From: Methylobacteriaceae bacterium
Lineage (GTDB): Bacteria; Pseudomonadota; Alphaproteobacteria; Rhizobiales; Beijerinckiaceae
DNA length: 64,000 nucleotides
Direction of reading: 5' to 3'
Assembly (NCBI GenBank): GCA_020638195.1
Contig: JACKJC010000002.1
Span: forward strand, 372,001 to 436,000
Positions within the stretch are counted from its first letter, which is position 1. Each line of letters starts with the position of its first letter. The notes below the pieces were generated by a model, which worked only from the letters and a program-made list of their open reading frames with translations, ran no database searches and was not told the origin of the DNA. Of this stretch, positions 59,526 to 64,000 are shown piece by piece. Position numbers and translations under genes: made by a program.

Positions 59526-60839
59526 ATGCTTTCGAAAATTTTGCCTGTGGCGCGGCTTCGCGCATGTCGATTCTCCCAGGATTCCAGCGGCGCTGTCGCA
59601 ATTCTCTTCGCGATTGCGTTGTTGCCCATCCTGATGGCGGCGGGCGGCGCGATCGACTACGCCGCCAGCCTTCGCGCAAAGCAGTCGCTCGACACGATGG
59701 CGGATTCCGCGGCGCTCGCGGCGGCGGAATTCGCATCGCAGGAATATCGCAACGGCAATTCGAACTGGAACGCAGCCGGCGTTGCTGCGGGTCAGAAGGC
59801 CTTCAATGCAGGCGTCGTTTCCAGTCGGACCGACATCAGCGTCGGCGCGCCGACCATCACCATATCGCTCTCGGGCCAGATCATGACGGCGACGGTGAGC
59901 TACGCCGCGGCCGTCCGCACCAATCTCATGCGAATCGCGCATATCGACACGATGAACGTCGCCAATTCCATGACGACGTCGGTCACGGTCGCAAAATACA
60001 CCGACCTGCACATCGTCATCGATAATTCGCAATCCATGGGCATGGCTGCTTCCGCCGCGGATGAATCGATTATCCAGACCGCGCTCGGCACGACCTGCTT
60101 CCTAGGCTGCCATCTTCCGACCTGGGACACGGTCGCATCCTATCGCGCGGCAGGTGCGACCTTACGCATCGACGTCATCAAGAACGCCGTCGTCCAGTCT
60201 CTGAGCGGGCTGAGCTCGTCGACTGCCGCCGGCACGATTCGCGTCGCGGTCTACACGTTCAATAATACGCTGACGCAGGTCTTTCCGCTGTCCGGCAACC
60301 TGACCGCGGCGATCGGCGCCGTGAATTCAGTCGACCTTTCGACCGACGGCGGCGGCACCAACATCACCTATTCGCTCAATTCGCTGAACGCGATCCTTCC
60401 CACGCCCGGTTCCGGCATGAACGCGGCCAGCCCCAAGGGCGCGGTGCTGCTGTTCACCGACGCCGTTCAGGACCACGAGCAATGGCACGCCTCGAGCGGT
60501 TGGACGAACGATCCGAACTGGGTTCCCTACTACCCGTCTGTCTACAACCAGTGGGACTATCAGCCGATCGATCCCGGCGGCTGCGCGCCGATCAAGAGCA
60601 AGGGCTATTCGATGCTCGTGCTGAACGCTCAATACGTTATCACCAGCACCGATCTCGCGGAGCAGAGCCGCTACGGCGATATCCAGAACATCGTGCTGCC
60701 GGCCGTGCCCGCCAACATCCAGGCCTGTTCGACCGGAGCCGGCCATTTCTATTCCGCCAATTCGCCGACGCAGATCACGGCGGCGGTCACCAGCATGTTT
60801 GCCAGCGCCGCCAACAATCTGGCGCGTCTCACGCATTGA
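59526..60839 (+). CDS. TadG-like protein with von Willebrand A domain
   Basis: A 437-residue protein of the same build as that at 21989-23722: a TadG-type N-terminus (SQDSSGAVAILFAIALLPILMAAGGAIDYAASL, residues 17-49), then QSLDTMADSAALAAA and a VWA domain starting TDLHIVIDNSQSM, whose D-N-S-Q-S is a good metal-ion-dependent DxSxS site. It has several Cys residues in the second half, as in the relative. The upstream 90 bases are AT-rich. It is exported or membrane-anchored and probably linked to pili or adhesion. Confidence 0.88.
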   Translation: MLSKILPVARLRACRFSQDSSGAVAILFAIALLPILMAAGGAIDYAASLRAKQSLDTMADSAALAAAEFASQEYRNGNSNWNAAGVAAGQKAFNAGVVSSRTDISVGAPTITISLSGQIMTATVSYAAAVRTNLMRIAHIDTMNVANSMTTSVTVAKYTDLHIVIDNSQSMGMAASAADESIIQTALGTTCFLGCHLPTWDTVASYRAAGATLRIDVIKNAVVQSLSGLSSSTAAGTIRVAVYTFNNTLTQVFPLSGNLTAAIGAVNSVDLSTDGGGTNITYSLNSLNAILPTPGSGMNAASPKGAVLLFTDAVQDHEQWHASSGWTNDPNWVPYYPSVYNQWDYQPIDPGGCAPIKSKGYSMLVLNAQYVITSTDLAEQSRYGDIQNIVLPAVPANIQACSTGAGHFYSANSPTQITAAVTSMFASAANNLARLTH

Positions 60840-60914
60840 CGCGCCACTGGCAGGCTCAGAACCGCCGCCCAATATAGCCTCGAAGCGCAGCCCACGCGCG
60901 AGAGGAGGCGGGCG

Positions 60915-61469
60915 ATGAGGCTTCTGGCTTTGATCGGCGTGCTGGCGATCGCCGGCGCGCTTGCCGCAGGCGGCTTTTTCCTCGGCGGGTTTTTCGATAT
61001 TTCCACGTCATGGGACGATCCTCCGCCAGTCGCCAAGGCGATCGAGCGCGCGCGCGACGCATCGATCGCGCGCCATGCGATAGACAGGCCGCCGGCCGAT
61101 TTCGGTTCGCCGCAGCGCGTGCAGGCCGGCGCGCGCGCCTTCTCCACGCTCGGCTGCGTGAATTGCCACGGGGCGCCGGGCGTCAAATGGCAAAAATTCG
61201 CGGAGGGCATGAATCCGTCGCCGCCCGACCTGAAGGAGGCAGCAGCCGACCTGACGCCGGGGAAAGTCTTCTGGGTCGTCAACCATGGCATTCGCATGAC
61301 CGGCATGCCGGCTTTTGCGGGCGTAGCCTCGGACGACGAATTGTGGTCGCTCGCCGCCTTCGTGAAGAAGCTGCCGGACGTCTCGGACGCGGATTTCAAG
61401 GCGTGGACCGCACCGCCTGCCGCGCCGACCCCGTCCCCTGCCGCGCCGGCCGAGGCGCCGAAACAGTAA
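60915..61469 (+). CDS. Membrane-anchored mono-haem cytochrome c
   Basis: A 184-residue protein with one N-terminal hydrophobic segment (residues 3-27), a haem site CVNCH near residues 80-84, a likely axial Met in RMTGMPAFAG, and a Pro/Ala-rich tail. It is a class I cytochrome c of PF13442-like type. The segment has no clear cleavage site, so I expect it to remain anchored. The next gene, a membrane protein, begins 16 bases downstream and may share its transcript. Confidence 0.9.
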   Translation: MRLLALIGVLAIAGALAAGGFFLGGFFDISTSWDDPPPVAKAIERARDASIARHAIDRPPADFGSPQRVQAGARAFSTLGCVNCHGAPGVKWQKFAEGMNPSPPDLKEAAADLTPGKVFWVVNHGIRMTGMPAFAGVASDDELWSLAAFVKKLPDVSDADFKAWTAPPAAPTPSPAAPAEAPKQ

Positions 61470-61485
61470 CTACGCGCGGAAATCC

Positions 61486-62919
61486 GTGAGCGACGCGCGC
61501 CGCGCCCTTCGCCGGTTCGTCGTCGCGGCGGGGCTCGTCGCGGCGGCGCTGTTCGTAATCGTCGGTCTCGCCTTCGATCTGCAGACCTACGGCGACGGCT
61601 CGATCTTTTCCTATGCCGTAGCGACGCGCGAAGTCTGGGCCTTCCACTGGCACAATATCGCGACGCGCGCCGCGACCTACGCGCTGACGCTGGCGCCGGG
61701 CGAAGTTACTGTCGCGTTGACTGGCGCGCCGTCGGCCGGCGTGTTCGTCTATGGCCTGTTCCTGTTCGTCGCGCCGGCCGCTTCGCTCGCCGCGACCTTT
61801 GCGCTCGATCGCGATGGCGAGCGTCCGTATTTCGTCGCGGCCTGCGCCGCGACGGCCTTGCTCGCGCCGCTCGTCTTCGGCTTTCCGACGGAAATGTGGA
61901 TCGCCGTCGCGTTGTTCTGGCCAACTTTTTCCTGCGCAATGACCTGCCGGGTATCATCAGCTTCGAGCGCGCTTCTGGCCGTTCTGACTTGCGCACTCGT
62001 CCTGTCGCACGAAGGTGGTCTCGTGCTCGGCTTCGGAATGGTCGTGGCGACAGCGCTGCGCGGTTTTCGCGATGCGCGGTTTTTTCGCGCGCTCGCGAGT
62101 TATGGGTTCGCCGTGGTCGCATGGCTTGTGGTCAATCAGGTCGCGCAACCCGATTCCTATTTCGGCGAAGTGCGGTTGCGCGCGGCCTCGGAATTTTTCG
62201 AAGCTAAAATTTTTACGAGCCCGCTGCTGATGCTGTTGGTCTCGGCGCTCGTCGGCTATGCGCTCGCGCTTGCGGCGTTCTCACGCATCGCGTCGCGTCG
62301 CGCGCCGCTAATCGCCTCGCTTGTCGTCCTGGCCGCGCTCGTCCTCTGGTGGGCGCGGTTCGATCCCGCGCTGCATGCCGACAACAGATATTACCTGCGC
62401 ACGATCCTGCTGATCGGAACCTGCGCTTTCGCCGCGGCCGCCGGCCTGATGCGTCTCGCGGATGAGAAGACGGTCGTGTCGCGCATCGCGCCGCTCGCGC
62501 GCGTGCTTGCCTTCCTGAAGACCGACTTTATCGCTCGTGGCGCCGTCGGCGCGATGTCGCTGGTTCTCGCCGTACACGGCGTCGAGGCCGCGAAATTCGT
62601 CCACGGCTTCGTCGCATATCGCGCCGCCGTGCGGTCGTTGGCGACAGGCGACGCCGCCGATCCCGAACTCGGCGCGCCTTTCTTCGTATCGTCGAAACCC
62701 ATTGCCGGCGATCTCGACCGCCTGTCCTGGTTCTCGACCACGCCATATCTCTCGGCGCTGGTCGCGGATTTCAAGCCGAAGCGGCTCGTGATCGATCCCA
62801 AGGGCAATTACTTCTGGCTCTCCTGCGCGACCGCGACGCAGGCCGCGCGCGCGAGGCGCGCCGTGCCGGAAGAGACCCGCGAGATGATCCGCGTCTATTC
62901 CTGCCTGCACCGGCGCTAG
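61486..62919 (+). CDS. Polytopic membrane protein of unknown function
   Basis: A 477-residue protein with about ten hydrophobic segments between residues 10 and 370, and a soluble C-terminal part of about 90 residues (GAPFFVSSKPIAGDLDRLSWFSTTPYLSA). I do not recognise the family; the layout, with an early DGSIFSYAVATREVWAFHWHN loop, recalls membrane glycosyltransferases of the dolichol-phosphate-mannose type, but no firm motif is visible. The start is GTG with a GGAAA upstream. It overlaps the convergent MFS gene by four bases at the 3' end. Confidence 0.6.
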   Translation: MSDARRALRRFVVAAGLVAAALFVIVGLAFDLQTYGDGSIFSYAVATREVWAFHWHNIATRAATYALTLAPGEVTVALTGAPSAGVFVYGLFLFVAPAASLAATFALDRDGERPYFVAACAATALLAPLVFGFPTEMWIAVALFWPTFSCAMTCRVSSASSALLAVLTCALVLSHEGGLVLGFGMVVATALRGFRDARFFRALASYGFAVVAWLVVNQVAQPDSYFGEVRLRAASEFFEAKIFTSPLLMLLVSALVGYALALAAFSRIASRRAPLIASLVVLAALVLWWARFDPALHADNRYYLRTILLIGTCAFAAAAGLMRLADEKTVVSRIAPLARVLAFLKTDFIARGAVGAMSLVLAVHGVEAAKFVHGFVAYRAAVRSLATGDAADPELGAPFFVSSKPIAGDLDRLSWFSTTPYLSALVADFKPKRLVIDPKGNYFWLSCATATQAARARRAVPEETREMIRVYSCLHRR

Positions 62920-64000
62920 TCGTCCTTGCGCGGATCGAGGGCTGCGAGGACGGCGAGCGTGAGGCCGAGGGCGGCGACGCCGCACATGAAGAAATAGGCG
63001 TGGAGCCCATAGGCTTTCCACAGCGGCCCGCTCAGCACCGAGACGAGCGCGGTCGTCAGCGCATTGGCGCCGGAAATCCAGCCCTGCGCCTGCGCGCGGC
63101 GCGTCTCGCCGACGAGGCGCGTGAGCGCGAAGATGGAGCCGAGATGCGTCGCGGCGAAACTGAAGGCGTGCAGCGCCTGCGCGAGAAAGACGAGCGCGGT
63201 GCTGGTGGTGGACGCCATGACCATCCAGCGCAGAATGGCGAACAATGCGCCAGCAATCAGCAGGCCGTAGGCGCGGCTGGCGCCGCCGAAGCGGTTGGAT
63301 GCGACAAAGAAGGCGATCTCGGTCGCCACGCCCACCGCCCACAGCAGGCCAATGACAAAATCACTGTGTCCTTGTGCGCGAAAAGCGATGGAGCCGAACG
63401 TATAGACGACGGCATGGCTCGCCTGAATGAGCCCGGCGGCGAAAACGACGAGCACGACGACGCGCGGTCGCGCCACCTTCTCGAGCTTGATCGCGGCGCC
63501 GGCGCCGCCGGCGCGCGGATCCTTCGGCGCGAGCGCGAAGACGCCGGCCGTCGCCAGAGCCATCACGCCGGAGATGATGAAGATCATGCTGGCGGGTGAA
63601 AAAAGGCCGACGAACCAGCCGCCGACCAGCATCAAGACCAGCACGCTGACCGAGCCCGCGCCGCGCACCAGTCCGTAGTCGAGCAGGCGCTCGCCCGCCA
63701 CGACGCGACGGCGCGCCTCGCGCAACACGATGGCGTCGGTCAGCGCGATCATCGGTCCCTGGCCGAAGGCGCTGGCGACGATACAAAGAAAGACCAGCGT
63801 ATAGGCCGGCTGCACGAGGCCGGCGGCGAGGCTGGCGAGCGTCATGGCGACGCCGCAGAGCGCCAGCAGGCGCGCGGCCGCGCCCTTGCGATCGGCGAGC
63901 GGGGGCACCAGAAAATTGGCGAGGAAGCGCGCGATCGGCGTTGCGCCCTGGATCAGCGCGATGGATTCGGCGGCAAAGCCGATGCTGGCGTACCACAGCG
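62916..64000 (-). CDS. MFS transporter, 5' part outside the window
   Basis: The last 361 codons of a major facilitator; the frame remains open to the right edge of the window (LWYASIGFAAESIALIQGAT...), so the start is missing. About ten membrane spans are visible. The end of the protein has GLHAYFFMCGVAALGLTLAVLAAL. The build resembles the MFS_1_like/HcaT group (phenylpropionate and nucleoside-type symporters), but a substrate cannot be given. Confidence 0.85.
   Translation of the reverse strand, partial: LWYASIGFAAESIALIQGATPIARFLANFLVPPLADRKGAAARLLALCGVAMTLASLAAGLVQPAYTLVFLCIVASAFGQGPMIALTDAIVLREARRRVVAGERLLDYGLVRGAGSVSVLVLMLVGGWFVGLFSPASMIFIISGVMALATAGVFALAPKDPRAGGAGAAIKLEKVARPRVVVLVVFAAGLIQASHAVVYTFGSIAFRAQGHSDFVIGLLWAVGVATEIAFFVASNRFGGASRAYGLLIAGALFAILRWMVMASTTSTALVFLAQALHAFSFAATHLGSIFALTRLVGETRRAQAQGWISGANALTTALVSVLSGPLWKAYGLHAYFFMCGVAALGLTLAVLAALDPRKDD

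Overview
The window looks like chromosomal DNA from a GC-rich alphaproteobacterium, most likely of the order Hyphomicrobiales (Rhizobiales). Four things point there: the ccoNOQP-ccoGHIS-ccoA cluster with FNR/FixK-type boxes, an FnrN-type regulator, a 1849-residue apolipoprotein-like coiled-coil protein resembling the growth-pole ring proteins of polar-growing Rhizobiales, and several families of short intergenic palindromes. I see no tRNA, rRNA, phage, IS element or CRISPR array. Genus cannot be read from the sequence.

Region by region. 1-2.4 kb: the end of a possible glutamate-cysteine ligase-type gene, then a copper-delivery group on the minus strand (Sco, PCuAC chaperone, DUF2946 protein) and a rhodanese. 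2.6-4.6 kb: small enzymes (DUF6489, VOC dioxygenase-like, NIPSNAP, tautomerase). 4.8-16.8 kb: the microaerobic respiration block: hemN diverging from ccoNOQP, ccoG, ccoH, ccoI, ccoS and a CcoA-type copper importer, then an O2-sensing Fnr. FNR boxes lie between hemN and ccoN and just upstream of fnr. 16.8-24 kb: PAP2 phosphatase, SMP-30 protein, acyl-CoA ligase, DUF1236 protein, M20 amidohydrolase, TadG/VWA protein. 24-27.1 kb: gnd-zwf-gntK, feeding gluconate and glucose-6-phosphate into the pentose phosphate and Entner-Doudoroff routes. 27.2-29.7 kb: SDR and a second acyl-CoA ligase.

29.7-39 kb is a LysR-controlled locus: a DUF1445 (D-glutamate cyclase-like) protein, a branched-chain-type ABC transporter, and the three 5-oxoprolinase subunits PxpABC. 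I read it as an import and degradation pathway for 5-oxoproline and/or D-glutamate. From about 34.9 to 41.1 kb nearly every gene is broken by one- or two-base frameshifts (over twenty), while the pieces still read as good family members. This looks like uncorrected indel errors in the assembly or very recent decay.

41.5-48.8 kb: an orphan ABC substrate-binding protein, an orphan form II CoxL-like molybdenum hydroxylase subunit, a cytochrome c / cytochrome b561 pair, a ferredoxin with its NADP reductase, and an orphan Hpt protein. 49-54.6 kb: the giant coiled-coil protein with eight perfect-length 22-residue repeats and eight 11-residue repeats, closed by a strong terminator. 54.7-58.3 kb: an Mla-type lipid transport operon (STAS-MlaE, MlaF, MlaD, PqiC-like lipoprotein). 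58.4-64 kb: dipeptide epimerase, a second TadG/VWA protein, a cytochrome c, a polytopic membrane protein of unknown role and a truncated MFS transporter.
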